DNA of 64,000 bases from Streptomyces gardneri (GTDB lineage: Bacteria; Actinomycetota; Actinomycetes; Streptomycetales; Streptomycetaceae): positions 1-64,000 of the forward strand of contig NZ_BJMN01000041.1 in the NCBI RefSeq assembly GCF_006539185.1, written 5' to 3'. Positions 1-8,593 of this stretch are shown here, piece after piece. The first letter of the stretch is position 1. Every line of letters begins with the position of its first letter. Position numbers and translations under genes: made by a program. The notes under the pieces are model-generated. The model worked only from the letters and a program-made list of their open reading frames with translations, had not been told where the DNA came from and did no database searches.

Positions 1-746
1 CCCCTTCGAGCCGCTTCCGCGCCCGCGCGGAAGCGGCTCGTCGTGCCGAGGGCGGCCATCAGCTCGCCCACCCGGCGGCTGTACGTCCGCGCCGACATGC
101 CGAGCCGGGCCGCCGCCGCCTCGTCCGTGAGCCCCGACAGGAGCGCGTCGAGGACCGGCCGCAACTGCGGCGCGAGATCCCGCGGCGGGGGAGGCGGCGG
201 CGGTACGTACGTCAGCTCCTCGGCCGCCGCCCAGCAGGCGTGGTGCGCCCGGACGAGGGCCTGCACCACCACCGGGTCGCGGATCAGCAGCAGGCCGTTG
301 TACAGCAGCTCCAGGTCGAGCGGGACCGCCGCCACCGTCCGGTCCACGACGATCATCTTGAACGGGATCGCGTCCGCGAACCGGGCCCGGCCGGGAATCC
401 CGAGCCCGCTCTCCAGCCGGGGCAGGGCATGGCGCGGCACGATCCGCCGGACCTCTTCGGCCCGCTCCGCCGCGGCCCGCATGCACGCTCCCGCCAGCTC
501 CAGGAACGGCCCGGGGATCGCACAGCCCGCGGAGGCGACGGGGTCGTCGAAGGTGAGCAGCTCGTGCCGGGCGGAAGCGGCCAGCCCGGCGAGCGCGGCG
601 CTGATGCGCCGCGCGCCCCGGACCGGGCGCCCCGCGGGCCGCTGTCCCTCGGTCGCGGCCCGGTTCATCGCCGAGCGGGCGAGCATCACGGAGCCCGCGC
701 TCTCTGCCACCGCTGACCACCCCCGCCCGATCGATGTCCACTCCAT
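1..746 (-). CDS. HTH (LuxR/TrmB-like) transcriptional regulator, 3' end cut by window
   Basis: Reads leftward from ATG at 746 (MEWTSIGRG) and stays open to base 1, giving 248 visible residues. The last 55 or so carry a LuxR/GerE-type helix-turn-helix (SGLTDEAAAARLGMSARTYS) followed by SRFRAGAEAARRG, which in this Streptomyces family lies a few residues before the stop, so only the extreme C-terminus should be missing. The middle part (IPFKMIVVDRTVAAVPLD) resembles the PLD-like region of TrmB-type regulators common in actinomycetes. A GTG at 710 is an alternative start. It is divergent from the VWA lipoprotein gene, so the two may share a control region. Targets are unknown; the family call is from motifs only. 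Confidence 0.8.
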   Translation of the reverse strand, partial: MEWTSIGRGWSAVAESAGSVMLARSAMNRAATEGQRPAGRPVRGARRISAALAGLAASARHELLTFDDPVASAGCAIPGPFLELAGACMRAAAERAEEVRRIVPRHALPRLESGLGIPGRARFADAIPFKMIVVDRTVAAVPLDLELLYNGLLLIRDPVVVQALVRAHHACWAAAEELTYVPPPPPPPRDLAPQLRPVLDALLSGLTDEAAAARLGMSARTYSRRVGELMAALGTTSRFRAGAEAARR

Positions 747-925
747 GTACGCACGCGACTGCACACGGTGACAAGCCCTGTTGAAAAGGATGGCGAATCC
801 ATGCCACCCTCGTCCGCGCCGGTCGCCGTTGTCACATCGAGATCCATCCGCAACTCATCCGACTGCTCCTTCCGGCGCCTTCGTTCGTCACATTCACAAG
901 TGCCGTACGAAGAGGGGGAGATGAC

Positions 926-2572
926 ATGAGTCGACAGAACGAGGCGGCGAACGACCGCCGCAGGGCCCGGTTCGGGGCCACGATCGCGGGGCTGCTCGCC
1001 GTCGGACTGGCCGTCGGCGGCTGTGGCGCGTCGGGCGAGACCAAGGACGCGTCGCGCGCCGAGGGCGGCCGCACCGCACCGGGCACCTCCGGTGGCGGCG
1101 GGGCCACGAAGCCCGGGTACGTCGCCCCCGGAACGGCGACCCCGGGGGCCGACGCGCCCGCGCCCGAGGAGGGCGAGCAGCGCACCAGGCCCCCCGCTCC
1201 CGACTACCTCTCCACCTTCGCCCTGGACGTGGACACCGCCTCGTACGGCTACGCCCGCCGCACCCTCGCCGAGGGCCGGCTGCCCGATCCGACGACCGTG
1301 CGGCCCGAGGAGTTCGTCAACAGCTTCCGCCCCGACTACCCGCGTCCGACGGACAACGGCTTCGGCGTGAGCCTCGACGGCGCCCGCACCGGCCGGGACG
1401 GCTGGTCGCTGGTCCGGGTGGGGCTCGCCACCCGCGGCGCGGACCGGAGCGGTGAACGCCCGCCCGCCGCCCTCACCTTCGTCGTCGACATCTCCGGCTC
1501 GATGGACGAGCCCGGCCGCCTCGACCTGGTCAAGGAGTCCCTCGGGCTGCTCGCCGACGAGCTCCGCGACGACGACTCGATCGCCCTCGTCACCTTCAGC
1601 GACGAGGCGGAGACCCGGCTGCCCATGACTCGCGTCGGAGAGGCCCGGGGCCGGATCCGCGAGGTCGTGGCGTCCCTGGCGACGACCTCGTCCACCAACG
1701 TAGAGGCCGGCGTCCGCACCGGCTACGACGTCGCCGTCGAAGGCCGCCGCGAGGGCGCCACCAACCGGGTCGTGCTGCTCTCCGACGCCCTCGCCAACAC
1801 CGGCGAGACCGATGCGGACGGGATCCTCCGCCGCATCGACGAGGAGCGCAGGGCCCACGGGATCACGCTCTTCGGCGTCGGGGTGGGCAGCGACTACGGC
1901 GACGCGTTCATGGAGAGCCTCGCCGACAAGGGCGACGGCCACACGACATACGTCTCCACCTCCGAGCAGGCCCGGAAGGTCTTCGTCGACCAGCTGCCCG
2001 CCCATGTCGAGCTGCGCGCGCGGGACGCCAAGGCGCAGGTCGCCTTCGACCGGCGGACCGTCGAGAGCTTCCGGCTGATCGGCTACGAGAACCGGGAGGT
2101 CGCCGACGAGGACTTCCGCGACGACCGGGTGGACGGCGGCGAGGTCGGCGCCGGTCACACCGTCACCGCGCTGTACGCGGTGAAGACCCGCCCGGGTGCG
2201 ACGGGCCGGGTCGCCACCGCCACGGTCCGCTGGCTCGACCCCGCGACCCGGGCGCCGCACGAGCGCTCCGGCACGGTCGCGATCGAGGCGCTCGGCGCGG
2301 GACTGTGGGACGGCGGCCACGACAGCCTCCAACTGACCGCGATCACCGCCTACTTCGCGGACGCGCTGCGCGGGGGCGACTTGCCGGGCGACCCGGGGCT
2401 GCGGGTGCTCGGTGAGCGGGCCGAGGCGATCGCCGCCCGTTCGGGATCGGCGGTGGTCCGGGAGCTCGCCGAGTCGATCGAGCAGGCCCTGCGGCTGTTC
2501 GGCGCAGCCGCGGAGCTGGGCGAAGGAGGCTCCCGCGAGGGAGAGTTGAGGTCGGGTGACCCGTACAGCTGA
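926..2572 (+). CDS. VWA-domain lipoprotein, YfbK type
   Basis: 548 aa; ATG at 926 follows an AGAGGGGGAG ribosome site. A positively charged N-terminus, hydrophobic stretch and lipobox-like VGGC (Cys33) predict an outer-face lipoprotein. After a Gly/Pro-rich linker, the segment at about 92-150 (STFALDVDTASYGYARR) matches the YfbK N-terminal domain. A von Willebrand A domain follows with the metal-site motif DISGSMD near residue 188 and VVLLSDALANTGETD. The C-terminal third fits DUF3520 of YfbK proteins. VWA domains bind ligands through a divalent metal, so a role in surface complex assembly is likely, but no partner is evident. The next gene starts 33 bp downstream. Confidence 0.88.
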   Translation: MSRQNEAANDRRRARFGATIAGLLAVGLAVGGCGASGETKDASRAEGGRTAPGTSGGGGATKPGYVAPGTATPGADAPAPEEGEQRTRPPAPDYLSTFALDVDTASYGYARRTLAEGRLPDPTTVRPEEFVNSFRPDYPRPTDNGFGVSLDGARTGRDGWSLVRVGLATRGADRSGERPPAALTFVVDISGSMDEPGRLDLVKESLGLLADELRDDDSIALVTFSDEAETRLPMTRVGEARGRIREVVASLATTSSTNVEAGVRTGYDVAVEGRREGATNRVVLLSDALANTGETDADGILRRIDEERRAHGITLFGVGVGSDYGDAFMESLADKGDGHTTYVSTSEQARKVFVDQLPAHVELRARDAKAQVAFDRRTVESFRLIGYENREVADEDFRDDRVDGGEVGAGHTVTALYAVKTRPGATGRVATATVRWLDPATRAPHERSGTVAIEALGAGLWDGGHDSLQLTAITAYFADALRGGDLPGDPGLRVLGERAEAIAARSGSAVVRELAESIEQALRLFGAAAELGEGGSREGELRSGDPYS

Positions 2573-2605
2573 CGCGCGGGGCGGGTGGCGGGACAGAATG
2601 GCCGC

Positions 2606-3082
2606 ATGGCCACCCTGCTGCTCGCCCTCGCCGTCGGTTGCACCGGGCTCTACGCCGGTTTCCTGCTGATCTTCCAGACCGGGATCATGCCCGCTCTCGC
2701 CCGCCTGACGGACGCCGAGTTCGTCTCGGCGATGCGCCGGATCAACGAATGCGTGCCCAGGGCCGTGTTCCTGCTCGTCTTCCTCGGCGTCGTCGCGTTC
2801 CCCGCCGCCGCCTTCCTCGTCCCCGCCGACGGACGCACGGACACCCAGAAGTGGCTCGTCCTGGCGGGGCTCGTGTGCGCGGCCCTCAACCACCTGGTCA
2901 CCGTCGTCGGGAACGTCCCGCTGAACGTGGCCCTCGCCGGGTCGGAGCGCCCGGGCGGCGCGGGGGAGGACCCCTCGGCGGTGCGCGCCGCCTTCGAGAA
3001 GCGGTGGAACGGATTCCACCTGATCCGCACGGCGCTGATCGTCGTCGCGTTCGGGCTGCTCACCGCCGCCGCTGTCCTCTGA
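2606..3082 (+). CDS. DUF1772 (anthrone oxygenase-like) membrane protein
   Basis: 158 aa from ATG 2606; an upstream in-frame GTG at 2585 would add seven unconvincing residues. Four hydrophobic segments (about 3-25, 52-72, 83-105 and 135-157) predict an integral membrane protein. The pattern GxYAGFxLxFQTGIMPAL, the NVPLN motif and a terminal WNGFHLIRTxL are typical of the DUF1772/anthrone-oxygenase-like family, whose members outside polyketide clusters mostly have no assigned reaction. No biosynthetic genes are nearby, so I would not infer polyketide oxidation. It lies 33 bp after the VWA lipoprotein gene and may be co-transcribed. Confidence 0.8.
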   Translation: MATLLLALAVGCTGLYAGFLLIFQTGIMPALARLTDAEFVSAMRRINECVPRAVFLLVFLGVVAFPAAAFLVPADGRTDTQKWLVLAGLVCAALNHLVTVVGNVPLNVALAGSERPGGAGEDPSAVRAAFEKRWNGFHLIRTALIVVAFGLLTAAAVL

Positions 3083-3216
3083 ACCGTACCCACCGGCCGG
3101 TTTCTGGCGCGAAGTAGCGCTTGAGGACCCCTCCGACATCCGTAAGGCCTCTTCGAAAGCGTACCCCCGAGTCCTGAAACAGTCCTTCGGGGGGTAAAGG
3201 TCTAAGCCAGTGACGA

Positions 3217-3279
3217 AAACCTGACGCCGAAATATCCCCTCAAATGGGGTGAAGCACCCCGATATCACGGGTCAGGTTT
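3217..3279. repeat. Interrupted inverted repeat upstream of the SARP promoter
   Basis: AAACCTGAC at 3217-3225 is the exact reverse complement of GTCAGGTTT at 3271-3279, and complementarity continues imperfectly inward (ATATC against GATATC). The loop holds smaller inverted repeats: CCCC-N6-GGGG and GGGGTG-AAG-CACCCC. The element ends 20 bp before the -35 hexamer of the SARP gene, so an operator is the simplest reading. The rest of the 3083-3379 gap shows no coding potential. Confidence 0.55.
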
Positions 3280-3299
3280 CCGTACCCTGCGGTTTCTTA

Positions 3300-3328
3300 T
3301 TGACATGCCTACGGGGGTCTTTTCTAAT
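3300..3328 (+). promoter_or_regulatory. Sigma-70 (HrdB)-like promoter of the SARP gene
   Basis: A perfect -35 TTGACA (3300-3305) is separated by exactly 17 bases from TCTAAT (3323-3328), a good -10. Predicted transcription start is near 3335, leaving a leader of about 45 nt before the GTG at 3380. Such a consensus promoter is unusual in high-GC Streptomyces DNA. Confidence 0.7.
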
Positions 3329-3379
3329 CAACGAGGGTCATCCCGCGCGCAGACACCGCACAGGCACTGAGGGGGCAAG

Positions 3380-4324
3380 GTGGACGTCCGGATCCTGGGG
3401 GGACTGTCGGTACGGGAGAACGGCGTGTCCATCACCCCGACGGCAGCCGCACCGAGGCAGCTGCTCGCCCTGCTCACCGCCAGTGCCGACCAGGTCGTCC
3501 CCGTGACGGTCCTGACCGAGGAGCTCTGGCCCTCGGGCGCCCCGCGCGGCGCCCGGGCCGAACTCCAGTCTCACATAGCGGAGTTGCGAAGACTCATCGC
3601 GGCCGCGCTGATCTGCGACGACAACCCGGCCGAAAACCGTCCGGGCTGGTCCGACCGGCGCACCGCCGACGCGGTCCTCGTCTCCCAGCCCGGCGGCTAC
3701 CGCCTCGACACCGGCGGCGGCGTCCACGACGTCTGGCAGTTCGAGCGCGCCGCCGGCGCCGGCTACCGGGCCATGGAGGCGGGCGACCTCACGCGCGCTG
3801 CGCTCCGCCTCGGCGAGGCCCTCGCCCTGTGGCGCGGCGAGCCGTACGCCGGCGTCGCGGCCGGCCCCCGGCTCCGGCGCGAGATCGAGCGCCTCGAAGC
3901 CTCCCGCCTGAGCGTCCTCGACCAGTGGATCGAGGCCCAGCTCGGCCTCGGCCACCACGCCGAGCTGGTCTCCGAGCTCTCCGGGCTCGTCGCCCGCTAC
4001 CGCACCAACGAAGCCCTCCACGCCCACTACTTGGTCGCCCTGCTGCGCTGCGGCCACCACGACGAGGCCCTCACCGCCTACGAGCGGCTGCGGGCGGCGC
4101 TCGCGGGGGAGAGCGGCACGGAACCCTCCGCGCGCCTGCGCCGGCTCCACCGCTCGGTCCTGACCGTGCGGAACACCGCGGGCCGCTCCGTCTTCGACAC
4201 CCACGCGCCGGCCTGGGCAGCCACCCGGACGGCCGCGTACGCGCCCGCCCACATACCCGCCCACATACCCGCCCAGTACAGCCCTGTCCGGCCCCGCCCC
4301 GTCCCCGTGGGCTCCCTCGTCTGA
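3380..4324 (+). CDS. SARP-family (AfsR/BTAD) transcriptional regulator
   Basis: 314 aa from GTG 3380 behind a GAGGGGGCAAG ribosome site. The first ~95 residues form the OmpR-like winged helix of SARPs (VRILGGLSVRENG, LLTASADQVVPVTVLTEELW); residues ~105-245 are the bacterial transcriptional activation (BTAD) helical repeat region ending in GTEPSARLRRLHRSVL. There is no NB-ARC or TPR extension, so it is a small SARP. The last 60 residues are low complexity with a short HIPAHIPAQ repeat. SARPs usually activate secondary-metabolite operons through heptameric direct repeats, but no such cluster is in the window, so its targets lie elsewhere. Confidence 0.92.
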   Translation: MDVRILGGLSVRENGVSITPTAAAPRQLLALLTASADQVVPVTVLTEELWPSGAPRGARAELQSHIAELRRLIAAALICDDNPAENRPGWSDRRTADAVLVSQPGGYRLDTGGGVHDVWQFERAAGAGYRAMEAGDLTRAALRLGEALALWRGEPYAGVAAGPRLRREIERLEASRLSVLDQWIEAQLGLGHHAELVSELSGLVARYRTNEALHAHYLVALLRCGHHDEALTAYERLRAALAGESGTEPSARLRRLHRSVLTVRNTAGRSVFDTHAPAWAATRTAAYAPAHIPAHIPAQYSPVRPRPVPVGSLV

Positions 4325-4490
4325 GGGATCACACGGGTTCCGGGAACGAAGTACGTCAGGTCGCCGTTGTGGACGTGCGGCGGGACGATGTCGACGGACT
4401 CCCGAAGCCGGACGGGCTTCGGCGGGCAGGACGGATCCGTCGGCCTCTCGTCGACGTGCCTTACAACGCTCTACTACGGGGGTGGAGACC

Positions 4491-6503
4491 ATGACCTCGC
4501 ACGGCGCGGACGCGACCGGCGGTGCCGACGCGCTGCTCACGGTCCTCGAACTGCTCGCCGGACAGGCACCGTCCGCACACTTCGAGACGCTCCTCGACGA
4601 GGCCCGCCTGGCCGGTCTGTCCGGCGAGGGACTCGAACAGCTGGAGCGGGCCGTGAAGCTCGCCGGCGAGGTCCGCGCCGGACACGAGGACGACGCGCGC
4701 CGCGAGGCCGGACTCACCGCCCTCACCGACACCGCGCGCGACCTGACCTTCTCGTACGACCTCGACAGCCTGCTCCGCGTCATCACGCGCCGCACCCGCC
4801 GGCTCCTCGGCCTCGACATGGCGTTCGTGACCCTGCGCGGAGCGCACGGCAGCTGCTACGTCCACACCACCGACGGCGCCCGCACCGGACTCGACGGCCC
4901 CGGCCGGACGGCCGGACCGCGCCTCGCCCCCGGGTTCAGGATCGCCGAGGGGTACGGACTCGGCGGCGCCGTCCAGCTCCACGGCGAGCCCGTCTGGACC
5001 GCCGACTACCTCGCCGACGAGCGCTTCGCCCCCTCGGGCTCGCTCGACGCCGGCGTCCACGCGCCCGCCTTCGACGAGGCCGCCGAGGCCGCCGTCCGCG
5101 GCGAGGGACTGCACGCCATCATGGCCGCCCCGCTCCGCAGCGGTGACGCCGTGATCGGCGTGCTCTACGGGGCGGACCGGCGCGTCCGCGACCACACCTC
5201 CGAGGAGCTCGGCCTGCTCGCCGCGCTCGCCGACCTCGCCGCGCTCGCCGTCGAGAAGGCCGGACTCCTCGACCGGACCCGCGCCGAGGTCTCCGAACTG
5301 GAGCGGGACAGCTCCCGCGTACGGACCAGCCTCACCCGGATGCGGCACGTCAGCGAGGCCCACAGCCGCATCATGAACCTCGTCCTCGCGGGCGGCGACC
5401 TGGGAAACGTGGCCAAGGCCGCGGGCGACGCCCTCGACGCGACGGTGCTCATCCGCGACCAGGGCGGCCGCGCCCTCGCCGGCGGCGACATCCCCGGCCT
5501 CGACGAGGAGGCCGTCGCCAAGGCCTCGCTCGACGCGCACGCCCGCCGCCGCCCGGTCCCCGCCGACGACGACACCTGGGTCGCACCGGTCATCGCGGGC
5601 TCCGAGGACCTCGGCGGTCTGGTGATCCGCGCCGCCAGCGGACTCACCGGCGAGGACGAGCGGCTCCTCGAACTCGCCGCCCAGTCCGTCGCCTTCCTCC
5701 TCCTCATGCGGCGCTCCACCGCCGTCGCCGAGGGACCCGTACGCGACGAGCTCATCGCCGACCCGCCGCACGCGCCGCAGCAGATCGCCCAGCGGGCCCG
5801 CCGGCTCGGCGTCGACCTGCGCAGACCGCACGTCCTCGTGCTGGCCAGACCGGAGGGCGGCGAGCAGGGCCGGGCCGTCGTGTGGGCGTCCTCGTACGCC
5901 TACCGTCTCTCCGGGCTGAAGACCGTGCAGGGCGGCTGCATCGTGCTGCTGCTCCCCGGCATCGACGCCTCCGCCGCCGCCAAGGCCGTCGCCGCCGAAC
6001 TGTCCCCGCTGCTCGGCCACCCCGTCTCCGTCGCCGCCGCCGGACCCGCCACGAGCCCGGACGGCGTCGGCCGGATGCACCTGGAGGCCGGGCGCTGCCT
6101 CGACGCGATGAGCGCCCTCGGCGGCACCGGTTCGGCCGCCTCCGTGAACGACCTGGGCTTCCTCGGCCTGCTGCTCTCCGACGACCACGACGTGGAGGGC
6201 TTCGTCGAGGGGGCGATCGGGCCCGTACTCGACTACGACGCCGAGCGGTTCACCGACCTCACGCGCACCCTGGAGGCGTACTTCGCCTCCGGCGGCAGCC
6301 CGACCAACGCGGCCGAGGCGCTGCACGTCCACCCCAACACGGTCTCGCGCCGCCTGGAGCGGATCGGCGAACTCCTCGGCCCGGAGTGGCAGAAGCCGGG
6401 CCAGGTCCTGGAAGTCCAGCTCGCCCTGCGCCTCCAGCGCACCCGCGAGGTCCTCGCCCGCGGCCGCGCCACCGCCGACCCGACCCGCCCGGCCGCCCCT
6501 TAG
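4491..6503 (+). CDS. GAF-domain regulator with PucR-type C-terminal helix-turn-helix
   Basis: 670 aa from ATG 4491; an in-frame GTG at 4482 would add three residues, and GGGGG at 4478-4482 is better spaced for the ATG. Order: short helical N-terminus; GAF sensor domain at about 80-245 (TDTARDLTFSYDLDSLLRVI and GLHAIMAAPLRSGDAVIGVLYG); coiled-coil connector at about 250-285; CdaR/PucR-like middle region; and at about 600-650 the HTH_30 module (ASGGSPTNAAEALHVHPNTV and VQLALRLQ). Related Streptomyces regulators control purine or aromatic catabolism or development. Uricase lies 2.5 kb away, but nothing links them directly. The GAF ligand is unknown. Confidence 0.88.
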   Translation: MTSHGADATGGADALLTVLELLAGQAPSAHFETLLDEARLAGLSGEGLEQLERAVKLAGEVRAGHEDDARREAGLTALTDTARDLTFSYDLDSLLRVITRRTRRLLGLDMAFVTLRGAHGSCYVHTTDGARTGLDGPGRTAGPRLAPGFRIAEGYGLGGAVQLHGEPVWTADYLADERFAPSGSLDAGVHAPAFDEAAEAAVRGEGLHAIMAAPLRSGDAVIGVLYGADRRVRDHTSEELGLLAALADLAALAVEKAGLLDRTRAEVSELERDSSRVRTSLTRMRHVSEAHSRIMNLVLAGGDLGNVAKAAGDALDATVLIRDQGGRALAGGDIPGLDEEAVAKASLDAHARRRPVPADDDTWVAPVIAGSEDLGGLVIRAASGLTGEDERLLELAAQSVAFLLLMRRSTAVAEGPVRDELIADPPHAPQQIAQRARRLGVDLRRPHVLVLARPEGGEQGRAVVWASSYAYRLSGLKTVQGGCIVLLLPGIDASAAAKAVAAELSPLLGHPVSVAAAGPATSPDGVGRMHLEAGRCLDAMSALGGTGSAASVNDLGFLGLLLSDDHDVEGFVEGAIGPVLDYDAERFTDLTRTLEAYFASGGSPTNAAEALHVHPNTVSRRLERIGELLGPEWQKPGQVLEVQLALRLQRTREVLARGRATADPTRPAAP

Positions 6504-6534
6504 GGCCTGATCGGCCGGGCGGGTCGACGTGCGG

Positions 6535-7794
6535 TCAGCTCGCCGAGCGCCTCGACGCGTACCCGGAGTCGTAGGCCGCGTCCCACTCCGACGAGCCCAG
6601 GAGCGTCGCCGCGTGGGCCGCCGAGGCCAGCGTGATGTGACGGTGCCAGCCGCGGAACGAGCGGCCCACGAAGTCCCGCAGCCCCGCCCCCTCGCCGACC
6701 TCCACGAAGTCCCGCTCCACCCGGCGCGCGAGCTTGGTCAGCCGCAGCAGGGAGCCGACGGGGGAGTGGGTCAGATCGCTGATCCACACCCGGGCCGGGG
6801 CCCGTCGCGGGTCGTCCCACTCGCCGAGCAGCACCAGGGGACGCATCCGCTCCCCGCCCGGCGTGGGCAGCGCGACCCGTACGGCCGTGGCGAGCGAGGT
6901 CCGCGAGGTCCGCACACCGGCCACCGTGTCCACCCAGCTCACGGGCCTGCGCAGGCCCTTGAGCGACTCCAGGATCTGCACCGCCGAGAGCGGCCCCGCG
7001 CCGAAGCCCGGCAGCGCGCGGTCCGCGATCGCCAGCCGGGAGGCCGGACCGATCCGCGCCACGACCGGCACCCCGGCCCCGGCGAGCCGGGTGAGCGCCG
7101 CACGGCCCGCGCCACCGCGGATGTCGAGCAGCACCGGCTTGCGGGTGACGTCCGTCCAGCGGGCGGTGTCGAGCGCCGCGGCGACCGCGCACTCCTCCAG
7201 CGTCTCCTCGCCGGCCTCCTGGGGAACCTCCGCGCGGTCGCGCCGCGTGCGGTCGTTCACCCACGGGTCCGGCAGGAACAGCCGCCAGTTGACCGGGACG
7301 CTCAGCTCGTCGCTCGCGAACCACACCCCGAACGCCTGCTGGCCGTGGAAGACCTGACCGCGCTCCGGATCGAAACGCCGGTCCACGCCCACCGAGTGCT
7401 CCCCGGCCTTCGGGATCGGCATCGGCCGGACCACCCAGGCCTGCGGGCAGCTGTTCCGCTCCAGGTACCGGGCGAGAGCGGCCCGCATGGGCTGCCAGTC
7501 CCAGGTGGAGCTGGAGACGAAGTGGTGCAGGCTCTGCTCGGCGGCAGGCCCCCCTATCTGCGCGGCGATGTTCCGGATCGACTTGCGGCCCTGCGCGGTG
7601 AGCAGGCCGTACAGGTACTGCTCGGCCTTCAGACGCTGGTCACGGCGCGGGAAGCCGGAGAAGAGCGCGGAACACAGCTCGGCGTAGGCCTCCTCGCCCG
7701 CACCGGACGCACCGACGGGCGTGGCGACGCTCAGCGGAACCGTCAAGGACGAGACGGCCCCGGTGGTGGCCCTGCGCTTGGTGGATGTACTCAC
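6535..7794 (-). CDS. IS701-family transposase-like protein, probably domesticated
   Basis: 419 aa. GTG at 7794 is chosen because GGCAGGAG lies 5 nt upstream; the frame is open farther but without ribosome site or family similarity. Typical IS701 blocks are present: RLKAEQYLYGLLTAQGRKS near 54-72, the HHFVSSSTWDW block, GEHSVGVDRRF, VPVNWRLFLPDPW and a terminal GRSFRGWHRHITL. The block that normally supplies the first DDE aspartate (a DDTGFPK-like sequence in family members) reads VVRPMPIPK here (121-129), so Asp is replaced. The second Asp is probably D224 (LLDIRGG) and a Glu remains near 365-368. No terminal inverted repeats or target duplication are evident. It converges on the PucR-type gene with a 31-bp gap. 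A resident, catalytically dead protein is inferred. Confidence 0.75.
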   Translation of the reverse strand: MSTSTKRRATTGAVSSLTVPLSVATPVGASGAGEEAYAELCSALFSGFPRRDQRLKAEQYLYGLLTAQGRKSIRNIAAQIGGPAAEQSLHHFVSSSTWDWQPMRAALARYLERNSCPQAWVVRPMPIPKAGEHSVGVDRRFDPERGQVFHGQQAFGVWFASDELSVPVNWRLFLPDPWVNDRTRRDRAEVPQEAGEETLEECAVAAALDTARWTDVTRKPVLLDIRGGAGRAALTRLAGAGVPVVARIGPASRLAIADRALPGFGAGPLSAVQILESLKGLRRPVSWVDTVAGVRTSRTSLATAVRVALPTPGGERMRPLVLLGEWDDPRRAPARVWISDLTHSPVGSLLRLTKLARRVERDFVEVGEGAGLRDFVGRSFRGWHRHITLASAAHAATLLGSSEWDAAYDSGYASRRSAS

Positions 7795-8170
7795 GACACT
7801 CCTGCCCGAAGGTTGCGCAGCTCCCTCCCGCTGCTCCACCACCGTCGCCCGTCCCCGCCCCCCGGGACGAGGTGTACCCGGCACCCGAATCGGCCGCCGA
7901 ATGGTGGCCGGACCACCTCCCCCTACATCACCCCAGGTCACGGCGGCCTCCACGACCCGACCCCAGCCCCCTGGATAGTCCTCCGGAATACCCCGAGGGG
8001 GGATCTGACAGACTCACAGGCACCGCTTTGACCCGTCGCAGGGAGTGGCCGGACCATCGCAGAGCGAGGCCGCACGGGCCGGCTACCGGTTAATGCCCCA
8101 GGCCGGGAACCGCGCCTGTGCGCCTCGCACTTCGACGTCCGCCGCGCCCCGTACCCGTAGGCTTCGGGGC
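7795..8170. other. 376-bp intergenic region without a recognisable gene
   Basis: Lies between the divergent IS701-like gene and the first crcB gene. I looked for a fluoride riboswitch core before crcB and found none, and saw no clear -35/-10 pair. A short CCCCGAGGGG palindrome at about 7990-8000 is the only local structure. Confidence 0.5.
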
Positions 8171-8593
8171 ATGGGAACGCGCGGAGAGCTACGGGTCGTC
8201 GGGGCCGTCGCCGCCGGCGGGGCCCTCGGCGCGACCGCCCGCTACGGCGCCTCGCTCGTCTGGCCGACCCCGGTCCACGCCTTCCCCTGGACGACCCTCG
8301 CGGTGAACGCGGCGGGCTGCGCGCTGCTGGGCGTCCTCATGGTGCTGCTCACCGAGACCCGCGTCCGCGTGGCTCCCCATCCGCTGCTCCGGCCCTTCCT
8401 GGCCACCGGGTTCTGCGGGGGTTTCACCACCTTCTCGACGTACGCGCTCGACATCCAGCGGCTGCTGGCCGCGGGCGACGCCACCCGGGGCCTTCTCTAC
8501 CTGGGGGCGACCTTGCTCGTCGCCCTCGCCGCCGTATGGTCGGGGGTCGCCGTCACGCGGGCGGTCGTACCGGTCCGGGTGACACCGGCGTGA
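8171..8593 (+). CDS. crcB: CrcB/FluC fluoride channel subunit 1
   Basis: 140 aa from ATG 8171; the frame extends upstream but that part lacks family similarity. Four hydrophobic helices and the Fluc signature are present: GGALGATARYGAS in helix 1, the WTTLAVNAAGCALLG helix with its conserved Asn, and GFCGGFTTFSTYALD, which contains the break and the Phe/Thr residues lining the fluoride path. Fluc proteins are dual-topology dimers, or heterodimers when encoded as pairs, that export cytoplasmic fluoride passively. The stop overlaps the next crcB start by four bases (GTGA), supporting a heterodimeric pair. Confidence 0.93.
   Translation: MGTRGELRVVGAVAAGGALGATARYGASLVWPTPVHAFPWTTLAVNAAGCALLGVLMVLLTETRVRVAPHPLLRPFLATGFCGGFTTFSTYALDIQRLLAAGDATRGLLYLGATLLVALAAVWSGVAVTRAVVPVRVTPA

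Noticed and set aside
8..39. Perfect 14-bp inverted repeat with 4-nt loop, terminator-like
   Set aside because: It encodes SRFRAGAEAAR near the C-terminus of the HTH regulator. The family shows the same residues, so codon choice explains the symmetry.
686..3268. Long open frame on the minus strand opposite the VWA and DUF1772 genes
   Set aside because: Third-position GC bias keeps antisense frames open. No ribosome site or family motif, and the plus-strand genes are convincing.
4240..4290. Short duplicated CCCACATACCCG sequence
   Set aside because: A two-copy in-frame repeat (HIPAHIPAQ) in the disordered SARP tail, with no sign of function.
7990..8170. Possible fluoride riboswitch before the crcB pair
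   Set aside because: I found no conserved GGnGATGG start or matching pseudoknot segments.
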